Source: Clostridia bacterium | GTDB lineage: Bacteria > Bacillota > Clostridia > Christensenellales > Aristaeellaceae | Direction: 5' to 3' | Assembly (NCBI GenBank): GCA_030526225.1 | Contig: JAUNDF010000004.1 | Span: 1-36,354 of the forward strand | DNA: 36,354 bases | Shown here: positions 8,383 through 16,449 of the stretch, piece by piece | How positions within the stretch are numbered: the stretch's first letter is position 1 | How the letters are laid out: each line of letters opens with the position of its first letter | The notes under the pieces: model-generated | Told to the model about the DNA's origin: nothing | The model's database searches: none | Seen by the model: the letters and a program-made list of their open reading frames with translations, nothing else | Program-made: the position numbers and the translations under genes

Positions 8383-9204
8383 TCAGAAGGGCTGCTGGGC
8401 AGCGTTGCTGTTCACCAGCACCATGGCATCGGGGTGACGCTGAATCAGCGTGGCCGGGAAGTGTGCGGAAACCTCGCCGTAGGCGGTCTGGCGGATGACG
8501 GCGCGGTGCCAGTCACGGAACACGCCAAGGCGAATCTTCTTTGCGGACAGAATCTCCGCAATGCCGATGGTCACGCACTTTTTCGGCATGGCATCGATGG
8601 CACCGTTCAGGTCACCGATGGCATTGGCCACACGGGTTTCGCGGCTGATATCCAGCACACGGGTGTGCAGCTGGGCAAACTCATCGGCGGTCAGGTCATC
8701 CTGAGATTCATTGAAGGCCAGATGACCGTTGATGCCGATGCCGCCGAAGGCAATATCCACGCCGCCCTGCTCCGCAATGACCCGCTGAATGTTTTCGGGG
8801 TCATGGGGATCGGGGAAAATGCGCTGATTTTCGGGCATCAGCAGCTCGGGATCGATTTTGCCGTACACATTGCGGTTCATAAAGCCGCGGAAGGACAGCT
8901 TATGGCTCTCAGGAATCCACTCGCCGTCGTCGGTGAGGTATTCATCCATGTTGATGAACCAACAGTTCTTCAGGGAAATGCGGCGTTCGTTGACCAGACG
9001 CACGAAAATAGGATACTGACCCACCGGACCCACGGGGCAGATGAACACCGTGCGGCGGCCGGCGGCATTGTTCTTTTCGATTTCGGCAACCATTTCCAGT
9101 GCCAGCTCGTAAAACACCTCGCCGGAATCGCCCAGCACCTTCAGCGGCACCTTGGCATCCTTGCCCAGGTCACAGGCAGGAATATGGAAGTAATTCAAAT
9201 CCAT
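8383..9204 (-). CDS. nagB: Glucosamine-6-phosphate deaminase family protein
   Basis: Converts GlcN-6-P to fructose 6-phosphate and ammonia, linking amino sugars to glycolysis. It has 273 residues. It carries the NMDEYL segment (catalytic Asp) and GGIGINGHLAFNES, whose His is the ring-opening base; Asn replaces the Asp141 of E. coli NagB, as in some Firmicute enzymes. SRETR fits the phosphate-binding segment. A strong AAGGAGG precedes ATG 9204. It follows the response regulator by 32 nt, and its stop overlaps the region just before nagA. Stop TGA. Confidence 0.9.
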   Translation of the reverse strand: MDLNYFHIPACDLGKDAKVPLKVLGDSGEVFYELALEMVAEIEKNNAAGRRTVFICPVGPVGQYPIFVRLVNERRISLKNCWFINMDEYLTDDGEWIPESHKLSFRGFMNRNVYGKIDPELLMPENQRIFPDPHDPENIQRVIAEQGGVDIAFGGIGINGHLAFNESQDDLTADEFAQLHTRVLDISRETRVANAIGDLNGAIDAMPKKCVTIGIAEILSAKKIRLGVFRDWHRAVIRQTAYGEVSAHFPATLIQRHPDAMVLVNSNAAQQPF

Positions 9205-9236
9205 GTCGGTTCCTCCTTAAAATCTATCTATCAAAA

Positions 9237-9905
9237 TCAGAACAGGTGGTCCACACGCAGGGACCTGACCAGTTCCACGATTTCGCTCGATCGCTTGCAG
9301 TTGAATTTGTGCAGCAGGCTGCGTATCTGCGTTTTGACCGTAGGCATTTCCACACAGCGGATAGCCGCAATCTCCCGCAGCTTGTAACCATCAAGCAGGA
9401 AGCGCACCAGCTGCCGCTCGGCAGGGGTCAGCTGCGCCACCTTGTTGATGAAAAACAGCAGGCTTTGCTCGGAGCGGCGCAGGCGGCTGAACTCCTGCAT
9501 CACCAGCTTCTGCACCCGTGTTTCCAGCAGAGGCTCGCCGTTGTAGGCCGCGCGGATGTGCTCCAGCAGCAGCTCCTCACTGCCGCCCTTGACCAGATAA
9601 TCCACCGCACCGGCACCCATGCTGGTGAGCACCATGTCCTCGGAATCATGGGCGGTAAGGAAAATCACCTTGGCCTCGGGCTTGTCCAAAAGAATCTGCT
9701 CCGTGGCCTCAATGCCCGCCTTGAGGGATTCCATCTCGATATCCATCAGGAATATGTCAAAGTCGGTGGTTTCCGCCAGTGCACAGGCTTCCCGGCCGCT
9801 GCCGGCAAGACCCACCACCTCGATATCCGGCTGGGCGGACAGGGTGTCGCGCAGGTCCTCGCGCAGCAGCTGAAAATCATCGGCAATCATCACCCGAATG
9901 GCCAT
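9237..9905 (-). CDS. LuxR/NarL-type response regulator
   Basis: A DNA-binding response regulator of 222 residues. The receiver domain (1-120) has the acidic pair Asp9/Asp10, phospho-acceptor Asp55 in FLMDIEM, the Thr in FLTAHD and the Lys in YLVKGG. A LuxR-type helix-turn-helix fills residues 155-215, starting QLTPAERQLVRFLLDG. The likely partner is the histidine kinase at 12738-11224, with only the phosphoglucose isomerase gene between them. It probably controls this catabolic run (inference from position). ATG 9905 has AAGGAG 10 nt upstream. Stop TGA. Confidence 0.9.
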   Translation of the reverse strand: MAIRVMIADDFQLLREDLRDTLSAQPDIEVVGLAGSGREACALAETTDFDIFLMDIEMESLKAGIEATEQILLDKPEAKVIFLTAHDSEDMVLTSMGAGAVDYLVKGGSEELLLEHIRAAYNGEPLLETRVQKLVMQEFSRLRRSEQSLLFFINKVAQLTPAERQLVRFLLDGYKLREIAAIRCVEMPTVKTQIRSLLHKFNCKRSSEIVELVRSLRVDHLF

Positions 9906-9970
9906 GATGCATCCTCTCCTTTTACGGGAATTGGAAACCTGACGGGAAATATGCTGCCTCTATTATGCCA

Positions 9971-11203
9971 TTATTTTCCTAAAATGGCAAACATACTCCG
10001 CTTGTACGCTTCCACGCCCTCCTGATCGAAGGGATTGACCCCCAGCAGCTGTCCGGAGACAGCACAGGCAGCCATGAAGGTGTAATACAGCTGCCCGAAG
10101 GCGTATTCGTCACACCGGTCCACGCTGAAGCGGGCGCAGGGCACGCCGCCGGCCTCGTGAGCCTGCAGGGTTGCCGCTTCCGCCGCCTTGTTGATGAAGG
10201 TAAAGTCGCTGCCGTCCAGATAATCAAAGCCGTCCCGGCTTTCCTTGTCCTCCGGCACGGGGACATCGGCACCGTCATCCTTCACGCTGAGGAAGGTTTC
10301 CGCAAGGAACCGCTTGCCGGCCTGCACATACTGACCGATGGAGTGCAGATCCTCGGAATAGATGGCGCAGGCGGGATAGATGCCCTTGCCGTCCTTGCCC
10401 TCGCTTTCGCCGAAGAGCTGTCGCCACCAGCGGCCCAGCCGCTCAAACCGGGGCTCGAAGCTGACGAGCATCTCCACATCAAAGCCGCGCTGCAGCTGAG
10501 CATTGCGCCATGCCGCATAGCGGAAGGCCGCGTTGTCGGGACTGCTGTTGATTTCCTTCTGGGCATCCAGACCGCCCTGCAGATAGGCCCCCACATCCAG
10601 CCCTGCCGCGGCAATGGGCAGAAGACCCACCACGGTAAAGGCGGTGTACCGGCCGCCCACAGGCTTGGGGAAAGGCAGGAACAGGTGGCCGCGCTCAATG
10701 GCCATCTCGTGCAGGCGGCTGCCCTCGGTGCCGGTGAGCACCACGCGGTCGGCCATTTCCTCCTTTGTGTAGCGCTGCTCCATCCAATGGCGCAGCACCC
10801 GGTAATGGGAGCCGGGCTCCAGGGTTTCAAAATTCTTGGCGATGACGTGCATCACCACGCTGTGACCCTCCAGCGCCTTCAGCGTTTTGTTCAGCTCATA
10901 GGCGGACAGGGTGTTGCCGGCCCACACGATGTTCATGCCGCGGCTGCCAAGGGCATCAATCACGCCCCTTGCCGCCTGATTGCTGCCGCCAACGCCCACA
11001 ACCACCAGCGTATCCGCCATGGCGCGCCACTGGGCCGCCTTGTCCAGCACGGCCTGTACATAACCCTCGGTGGCCTTGCGGCAATCCAGCCAGCCCAGCA
11101 CATCCTGATACTGGGGATTGTCAGAAAGACTGCGCCAGCACTCGGCGGCAGGTGCCATCAGCGCCTGCATGCCGTCCACAGGGCCGAAATGTTCAAACTG
11201 CAC
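9971..11203 (-). CDS. pgi: Glucose-6-phosphate isomerase
   Basis: Interconverts glucose 6-phosphate and fructose 6-phosphate. The 410-residue protein has the SIS-fold phosphate site VVGVGGSNQAARG, the family signature VGGRYTAFTVVGLLP, and a C-terminal stretch ending GVNPFDQEGVEAYK with the catalytic Lys at its end. It is somewhat shorter than the usual 450-residue bacterial enzyme. The start is GTG 11203, chosen because AGGAGG lies 8 nt upstream; it is 20 nt after the histidine kinase stop. Placing it inside the two-component pair suggests shared control with the amino-sugar genes. Stop TAA. Confidence 0.92.
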   Translation of the reverse strand: MQFEHFGPVDGMQALMAPAAECWRSLSDNPQYQDVLGWLDCRKATEGYVQAVLDKAAQWRAMADTLVVVGVGGSNQAARGVIDALGSRGMNIVWAGNTLSAYELNKTLKALEGHSVVMHVIAKNFETLEPGSHYRVLRHWMEQRYTKEEMADRVVLTGTEGSRLHEMAIERGHLFLPFPKPVGGRYTAFTVVGLLPIAAAGLDVGAYLQGGLDAQKEINSSPDNAAFRYAAWRNAQLQRGFDVEMLVSFEPRFERLGRWWRQLFGESEGKDGKGIYPACAIYSEDLHSIGQYVQAGKRFLAETFLSVKDDGADVPVPEDKESRDGFDYLDGSDFTFINKAAEAATLQAHEAGGVPCARFSVDRCDEYAFGQLYYTFMAACAVSGQLLGVNPFDQEGVEAYKRSMFAILGK

Positions 11204-11223
11204 GGAAGCTTCCTCCTGTCCGG

Positions 11224-12738
11224 TTAATTTGCTTTGGTGTTCTTTGCTTCATCACAGCGGGGCAGCTGAATGATAAAGGTGGTGCCGCTGCCCAGCCGGG
11301 TTTCAATCCGCAGCACGCCAAGGTGGCTCCGGATAATCTGCCGCACATAGTACAGCCCCATGCCCCAGTTCAGGTTGGTGTTTTTGCTGGAGAAGAAGGG
11401 CTCGTAGATGTGCCGCAGCTGTGCCTTGGGGATGCCGTTGCCGCAATCGGTGATTTCCACCACCGTCCACAGCCGTTCCTGATGGCAGTTGACCACCAGC
11501 GGCGTATCACGACCGGCGCTCTGCTGCGCTTCCCAGCCGTTGAGCAGGATATTGTAAAGTGCCTCGGAAAAATGGTTCCGGTCGCACAGGATATTCGTAT
11601 TCGGCGGGATGGAAAGCTCCACCCGGGCTTCGGGGTATTTTTTCTTCAGCCGCTATAGTGCCAGCGCGCACACATACCACAGGGATATCGGCACCAGCGT
11701 GATGGAATTGGTCCGGATGCCCTTGTACAATTCCTCCATGCGGCTGATCATGTAGGCATTGTTTTGCTCCAGCTGCCGGTGATATTCCCACAGCTGGTTC
11801 ATGTCGGGCTATGGCTGCGCCATCATGGCACCCATGCGCTTGAGCAGCACACGGTTGGCCAGCAGCTGGTTTTTCACCGAGTGCACAAACACGCTGGCAC
11901 CCTTGCTGGCCGCATCAAACTTGCGGCTGATGGCAATTTCGTTCTGGTCGCTGGTGATGGTGTCCTTCATGTATTTCAGCTGGACATAAATCCCGGCGGC
12001 AGTGCAGACCATCACCAGCACAAACACAGCCGTGTAGTTGAACAGACTAAATGACGGGGACAGATACCACAGCCCCTGGGAGGAGCTGATAAATTCGTTG
12101 CGGTAGAACAGATAGACCTGTGCCGGATCCTGGGGCGCATAGAGCATGTACAGCATCATCAGGCTGATGACCGTCACCGCCTGACCGATGAACTTGTGCT
12201 TGTAAAAGGGCATGGTAATATCGCGGTATTCCATGGTCAGCAGCACCAGTGCCGCCACATTCTGGGCGCAGACGGCCATCAGCGAGCCGGTGACCAGCAC
12301 GTTCATCATCCCGCGGCTGCGGGTGATGATGGCCTCAAACACGCCGGGGGCATACACCGTCAGCAGCACCGCCGTAACCAAAGCGGAGATGCCCATCACA
12401 ATCCACCGGCCCGTTTTCTTCAGCCGCTTGCAGTAGTATGCCGCAAGCCCCGTGGCCGCCAGCGGGAACAGGTACCGGCCAATGGCCAGAAGGTAGCCCA
12501 GCTTGTCCAGGGTAAACATCAGGTACTGCAGCTTGACGCGCACGGCATGGGTGCCATACAGCAGCGTTTCCAGCTCTGTGCCGATGCCGCCCTTTTTGGC
12601 GATGTAGATGAGCATAAACATCCAGAACTCCACCAGCGCCGCATTGAGCAGCAGCACCAGCAGCGTTTCCCTGTTGCGGCGGACACAAAAGAGGGCGACA
12701 GCAGACAGCATCAATAATGCAAGCATTATCATGGCCAC
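11224..12738 (-). CDS. Membrane sensor histidine kinase interrupted by two in-frame TAG codons
   Basis: Residues 1-250 form about seven membrane segments. A short helical region carries the phospho-acceptor motif FVHSVKNQLL. The C-terminal half is a HATPase_c domain with HFSEALYNILLNGWEA (N box), DCGNGIP, YEPFFSSKN and WGMGLYYVRQI. The reading frame is continuous over 504 codons apart from TAG at residues 310 and 362. Stopping at the first TAG would remove the whole ATPase domain. No ribosome site precedes an internal start that would restore it, and both halves stay in the same frame. I annotate one gene with TAG read as an amino acid. GTG 12738 follows AAAGGAGG by 9 nt. It probably pairs with the response regulator at 9905-9237. 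If TAG is a true stop here, this is a pseudogene. Ends TAA. Confidence 0.85.
11653..11655 (-). other. In-frame TAG, residue 362 of the sensor kinase
   Basis: Context GCA CTA TAG CGG CTG. It lies between the dimerisation region and the ATPase domain in a helical, polar stretch (ALAL-X-RLKKKYPE). The frame is unchanged on both sides. Confidence 0.85.
11809..11811 (-). other. In-frame TAG, residue 310 of the sensor kinase
   Basis: Context CAG CCA TAG CCC GAC. It lies about 30 residues after the HSVKN phospho-acceptor motif, before NQLWEYHRQLEQ. Everything needed for ATP binding is downstream in the same frame. Confidence 0.85.
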
Positions 12739-12777
12739 TGCTACCGCCCTCCTTTATTTACCCGTTTATGCCCGAAA

Positions 12778-12805
12778 TGCAGCCCGGGTTTAACCCCAGG
12801 CTGCA
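12778..12805 (-). other. Intercistronic hairpin between binding-protein and kinase genes
   Basis: A 28-nt inverted repeat (arms TGCAGCC and GGCTGCA plus an inner GGG/CCC) lies 40 nt after the binding-protein stop. On the minus strand it is followed by ATTTCGGGC, a poor T-run. It is therefore more likely an mRNA-stabilising or partial-termination element, giving more binding protein than downstream regulator, than a full terminator. Read on the plus strand it is followed by TGTTTTTA. Confidence 0.55.
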
Positions 12806-12844
12806 AATGTTTTTATGGGGGATGATTCAGGTTTGCGCCGTTTC

Positions 12845-13819
12845 TTACTTGCCGGCTTCAACCATCACGTCGAACAGCACGTAGTCGGATACGGGAACTT
12901 CCTTCTCCACTGCGCCGGAAGCGATGAAAGCATCCTGCTGTACCTTGTAGTAGCCTTCGATGGTGCCGTCCTGAGCGCCGGTGATGATGGTCTGGCTGTT
13001 GGGCCAGGTGGCGTCGCCGGTCTGGGCCAGAGCGGATTCGAAGTCAGTGCCGCACTGAGCTGCCACCCACTGGGCAACCTGCTCGAAGTTGGCGGGATCG
13101 GAAGCGAAGTCCATGGCCTTGTACAGACCGCGGGTGAACTTCAGCACGGTGTCACGGTTGTTGTCCATGTAGCCGCTGAGCACAATCCAGGAAGCGGGAG
13201 ATACGGACTTGTGAGCGAAGGTGGCGTTGGAGCACAGCTTCACGCAGTCATCACCCAGAGCGGCCATGATGACGCCGGTGTTGGGGGACCAGGCAGCGCA
13301 GGCATCGATGGAGCCGGAGATCATGGCGGTTACCAGAGAGGAAACTTCCATTTCATAGGCTTCGATGTCGTTCATGGTCAGGCCGGCTTCTTCCAGAGCG
13401 TACTGCAGAATCATTTCGGAAGAGGTACCGGAGGAGTAGCCAACCTTCTTGCCCTTCAGGTCAGCATAGGTGGAGATACCGGCAGAGGGGCGAACCAGCA
13501 CAGCGTCGGCGTCGCCGATCTGGCTGAGCATGAAGACCTTGGCGCGGCCGTTGATGCACAGCTTGTGAGCGCCGGGTCCGATGTAGCCCATGTCGATGGA
13601 GCCGGATTCCATAGCAGCGATGATGGTGGGGCCGTCAGCGAATTCAACCAGCTGAACATCCAGACCTTCTTCAGCGAAGTAGCCCTGATTGATGCCGGTC
13701 ACAACGGACCACAGGCTGGCGTAGTTGGGCATGTAAGCGATGGACAGGCTTTCGGCAGATGCCAGGGATACGCCCATCACCATGACCAAAGCGAGAAGCA
13801 GAGCAGCAAACTTTTTCAT
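12845..13819 (-). CDS. ABC transporter substrate-binding protein, SsuA/TauA/NMT1 type
   Basis: The secreted or membrane-anchored solute receptor of the adjacent transporter. A Sec signal peptide (MKKFAALLLALVMVMG, cleavage near LASA-ES) is followed by a periplasmic-binding fold typical of nitrate/sulfonate/taurine/thiamine-precursor receptors: GYFAEEGLDVQLVEF, a GSIDMGYIGPGAH segment, DLKGKKVGYSSGTSS and GSIDACAAWSP. The ligand cannot be read from sequence. The frame is open six codons further, but ATG 13819 has AAGGAGG 8 nt upstream. It is the third gene of the transporter operon (permease, ATPase, receptor). Codon use is strongly biased, fitting high expression. 324 residues, stop TAA. Confidence 0.88.
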   Translation of the reverse strand: MKKFAALLLALVMVMGVSLASAESLSIAYMPNYASLWSVVTGINQGYFAEEGLDVQLVEFADGPTIIAAMESGSIDMGYIGPGAHKLCINGRAKVFMLSQIGDADAVLVRPSAGISTYADLKGKKVGYSSGTSSEMILQYALEEAGLTMNDIEAYEMEVSSLVTAMISGSIDACAAWSPNTGVIMAALGDDCVKLCSNATFAHKSVSPASWIVLSGYMDNNRDTVLKFTRGLYKAMDFASDPANFEQVAQWVAAQCGTDFESALAQTGDATWPNSQTIITGAQDGTIEGYYKVQQDAFIASGAVEKEVPVSDYVLFDVMVEAGK

Positions 13820-13888
13820 GAGGGTGTCCTCCTTCATATTTATTCAAGCGGACTCGCCGCTTAAATTCGTTTTTTCAGGATGCAGAAA

Positions 13889-14701
13889 TTACTTTCTGAC
13901 CTCCAGGTATTCCTGATAGACCTGACCCCAGATGTGGTTCTTCAGTTCCATAAATTCGGGGGTCATCTTGGTTTCCTGGGTACGGGGATAGGGGATGTTG
14001 ATGTCCACAATCTCCTTGATGCGGCCGGGGCGGGCAGACATGATGATGACCTTCTGGGCCAGAATGATGGCCTCATCCACATCGTGGGTGATGAAGAAGC
14101 AGGTCTTGTTGTGCTTTTCCCAGGTCTCCAGCAGCTCGGTCTGCAGCTGGGTGCGGGTCTGGGCATCCAGTGCGCCGAAGGGCTCGTCCATCAGCAGTAC
14201 CTCGGGCTCGGCTGCATAGGCACGGGCGATGGCCACGCGCTGCTTCATGCCGCCGGAAAGCTCCTTGGGGTAGCTGTCGGCAAACTTGGCCAGGTCAACC
14301 ATTTCCAGATACTTCATGGCTTCCTCTTCGGCCTTTTGACCCTTGATGCCGCGCATCTCCAGGGCGAACATAACGTTCTTTTTCACCGTCAGCCAGGGGA
14401 ACAGGGCGTACTGCTGGAACACCACACCGCGGTCGGTGCCGGTGCCGACAACTTCCTTGCCATTGCAGTATACCTTGCCCTCGGTGGGCTCCAGCAGGCC
14501 TGCAATGATGTTGAGCAGCGTGGACTTGCCGCAGCCGGAGGGGCCCACCACGCAGATGAATTCGTTCTCGTGGATATCCAGGTCAACACCGTTGAGGGCA
14601 ATCATTTCACCGTTGCGGGTGTTGTACTTTTTGACAACGTGGTCAATATGAACCTTCACAGGACGGGTGTCCTTGCTCAGATTTCTCTCTTCTCCTGCCA
14701 T
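13889..14701 (-). CDS. ABC transporter ATP-binding protein, SsuB/TauB type
   Basis: Powers the SsuABC-type importer from the cytoplasmic side. It has 270 residues with Walker A GPSGCGKST, Q-loop FQQYALFPW, signature LSGGMKQR, Walker B VLLMDEPFGALD and the switch FFITHDVDEA, all intact. ATG 14701 has AGGAG 9 nt upstream and overlaps the permease end by 25 nt, indicating coupled translation. Stop TAA. Confidence 0.92.
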   Translation of the reverse strand: MAGEERNLSKDTRPVKVHIDHVVKKYNTRNGEMIALNGVDLDIHENEFICVVGPSGCGKSTLLNIIAGLLEPTEGKVYCNGKEVVGTGTDRGVVFQQYALFPWLTVKKNVMFALEMRGIKGQKAEEEAMKYLEMVDLAKFADSYPKELSGGMKQRVAIARAYAAEPEVLLMDEPFGALDAQTRTQLQTELLETWEKHNKTCFFITHDVDEAIILAQKVIIMSARPGRIKEIVDINIPYPRTQETKMTPEFMELKNHIWGQVYQEYLEVRK

Positions 14702-15462
14702 GAGGTCAGTCTCCTCTCCAGATACTTAATCAGCTTTTCAACACAGATGCCGATGATACCGATGAGGATGATGTACATCAGCATGGGGGCGGGTTCAAAG
14801 GAGTTGCTCAAAGAGCGGATGCGCATGCCCAGACCGGCGGTGGCACCGGTGGACTCGGCGGCAATCAGGGTGGTCAGGGCAACGGAGGCGCCCAGACGAA
14901 CAGCGGTCAGGATGAAGGGAGTGGTGGCCGGGAAAATCACGCGGACGAAAATGTCCATGTCCTTGGCACCCAGCACGCGGGCGGCCTTGATCAGGGTTTC
15001 ATCCACGTTGATGACGCCCTGGAAGACCGTGATACACATGGTCAGGAAGCAGGCGATGGTGATGACGATTACCTGAGGACGCATGCCAACGCCGGCGGCG
15101 ATAACAATCAGAGGCACGTAGGCCAGCGGGGGAATGTTGCGGATGAACTGAATCCAGGGCTCAATCACGTAGCGGACGGGCTTGTACCATGCCATCAGGA
15201 AGGCCACAGGCACTGCGATGACAAAGCCCAGAATGTAGCCCAGGGAGACGGAGCGCAGGGAGTAGCCGATGTCCTTGAGCAGCACGCCGCGCTCGAACAT
15301 GGTCTTGATGCTGCCGAACACCTTGGCAGGGTTGGGGAATGCACGGGAGGTTGCGGGGATGATGGAAAGCACCATCCACAGACCAAAGGCGGCGGCCAGG
15401 GAAATCAGCAGCCATGCCCAATGCGGAATCCGGTCGGCTCCGCTTTGTTTCTTCTTATTCAT
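14677..15462 (-). CDS. ABC transporter permease, SsuC/TauC type
   Basis: The membrane channel of the SsuABC-type importer. It has 261 residues with about six hydrophobic segments and the ATPase-contact loop AARVLGAKDMDIFVRVIFP, matching the EAA motif of binding-protein-dependent permeases. It is the first gene of the long minus-strand run, and the -10/-35 at 15603-15631 lie about 140 nt upstream of it. ATG 15462 follows GAGGG by 6 nt. Stop TGA. Confidence 0.9.
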   Translation of the reverse strand: MNKKKQSGADRIPHWAWLLISLAAAFGLWMVLSIIPATSRAFPNPAKVFGSIKTMFERGVLLKDIGYSLRSVSLGYILGFVIAVPVAFLMAWYKPVRYVIEPWIQFIRNIPPLAYVPLIVIAAGVGMRPQVIVITIACFLTMCITVFQGVINVDETLIKAARVLGAKDMDIFVRVIFPATTPFILTAVRLGASVALTTLIAAESTGATAGLGMRIRSLSNSFEPAPMLMYIILIGIIGICVEKLIKYLERRLTSWQEKREI

Positions 15463-15602
15463 TGGCGTCCCTCACTTCAAATAATCCATATAGGATTGAT
15501 GATGGTATCATCATACCCCACCCGGACGCCTTTGGGAAGGTTGATTTTCCTTCATCCCTTTTTGTTATGTTCCCGAAAACCATTCCCTTATGGTCTGCCT
15601 TC

Positions 15603-15631
15603 ATTATACAGAAAGATGGCCGTACATACAA
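15603..15631 (-). promoter_or_regulatory. Sigma-A-type promoter for the transporter/catabolic run
   Basis: Minus strand TTGTAT (15631-15626), 17-nt spacer, TATAAT (15608-15603). It lies upstream of the permease gene and is divergent from the plsY promoter. Confidence 0.65.
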
Positions 15632-15660
15632 TCCGCCAAACCGATTTTCTGTGGCGGATT
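15630..15660. promoter_or_regulatory. Candidate operator: 9-bp perfect inverted repeat between divergent promoters
   Basis: AATCCGCCA (15630-15638), 13-nt gap, TGGCGGATT (15652-15660). The half-site centres are 22 bp apart, about two helical turns. The repeat touches the -35 region of both divergent promoters, as expected for a dimeric regulator's site. The regulator is unknown; the response regulator at 9905-9237 is one candidate. Confidence 0.6.
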
Positions 15661-15670
15661 CGGGCAGATT

Positions 15671-15680
15671 GTGCTATAAT
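15671..15680 (+). promoter_or_regulatory. Extended -10 promoter of plsY
   Basis: TGCTATAAT (TATAAT at 15675-15680) matches the extended TGnTATAAT element. The -35 position (near 15652-15657) is poor and overlaps the inverted repeat. Confidence 0.6.
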
Positions 15681-15751
15681 ATCTGCTCCGCCAAGCCTGC
15701 AGTTTTCCTGCGGCAATGCGGAAAGGGAACCATTCAAAGGAGAATCGGAAA

Positions 15752-16402
15752 TTGATTGCATCGTTGATATACATCGTGTTCAGCTACCTGTGCGGCAGCA
15801 TTCTGTTTGCAAGGGTGGCCATGCTGCTCTTCGGCAAGCAGCACATATTGGCCGACAGCAAGGACAACAACCCCGGCACGGCCAATGCCTTTATGCACGG
15901 CGGATTTTTCCCCGGCGTGTTCACCCTGCTGGGTGATTTGCTCAAGGGCTTTCTGCCGGTGCATCTGCTGATACAATACGGTCCCGCCGAGCCTTCCTTC
16001 CTGATGCTGACGCTGGTGCTGGCGGCCCCGGTGCTGGGCCACGCCTTCCCCGTGTTCTTCCATCTGGAGGGCGGCAAGGGCATCGCCACCACCTTCGGGT
16101 GCCTGCTGGGGCTCCTCCCCTTCTGGCAGCCGCTGCTCTGCTTTGCGTTTTCCTTCATACTGCTCAGCACGGTCATCCGCATTTCACCCCATTTCCAGCG
16201 CACTGCCGCCGCGTATCTGCTGGCCATCACCCTGATGCTGTTCTTCTCTCAGCCCATGCCGGTGATTCTCGGCTTTATGCTGATTGCGCTGGTGGTGTCC
16301 GTCCGGCTGCTGATGAGCAAGGAGCATCGGGAGAAAACGCAGGTCTATCTGCTGTGGTTCAAAATCCTCGGTGAGGATGAGGAAACCCACAAAATCGCAT
16401 AA
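15752..16402 (+). CDS. plsY: Glycerol-3-phosphate acyltransferase PlsY-like
   Basis: An integral membrane enzyme that transfers an acyl group from acyl-phosphate to glycerol 3-phosphate, the first step of phospholipid synthesis. The three family motifs are present in slightly divergent form: CGSILFAR, DNNPGTANAF (usually GNPGATN), and GHAFPVFFHLEGGKGIAT, with GDLLKG between. Five or so hydrophobic helices follow. TTG 15752 is preferred because AAAGGAG lies 9 nt before it and the hydrophobic N-terminus begins there; ATG 15716 has no ribosome site. That gives 216 residues, the usual length. The divergent NNPGTAN motif may mark a paralogue. Stop TAA. Confidence 0.85.
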   Translation: MIASLIYIVFSYLCGSILFARVAMLLFGKQHILADSKDNNPGTANAFMHGGFFPGVFTLLGDLLKGFLPVHLLIQYGPAEPSFLMLTLVLAAPVLGHAFPVFFHLEGGKGIATTFGCLLGLLPFWQPLLCFAFSFILLSTVIRISPHFQRTAAAYLLAITLMLFFSQPMPVILGFMLIALVVSVRLLMSKEHREKTQVYLLWFKILGEDEETHKIA

Positions 16403-16404
16403 GC

Positions 16405-16444
16405 AAAGGGCTGTGAAGCATCAAAAAGCGTTTCACAGCCCTTT
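16405..16444. terminator. Bidirectional terminator between plsY and the DUF218 gene
   Basis: A perfect 13-bp stem, AAAGGGCTGTGAA (16405-16417) with TTCACAGCCCTTT (16432-16444), closes a 14-nt loop. It lies between convergent genes, and A/T runs at both ends let it work in both directions. Confidence 0.88.
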
Positions 16445-16449
16445 ATTAA

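Noticed and set aside
11224..12738. Sensor kinase, CheR, DUF218 and YwqE-like genes as ordinary pseudogenes
   Set aside because: Every interruption is TAG, frame and motifs are intact on both sides, and the operons around them look functional. Kept only as the fallback explanation.
1329..15462. A definite sulfoquinovose (sulfo-EMP) pathway
   Set aside because: Importer and exporter families fit, but no sulfolactaldehyde reductase or dehydrogenase or sulfoquinovosidase is present, and nagA/nagB point to amino sugars. Kept only as a hypothesis.
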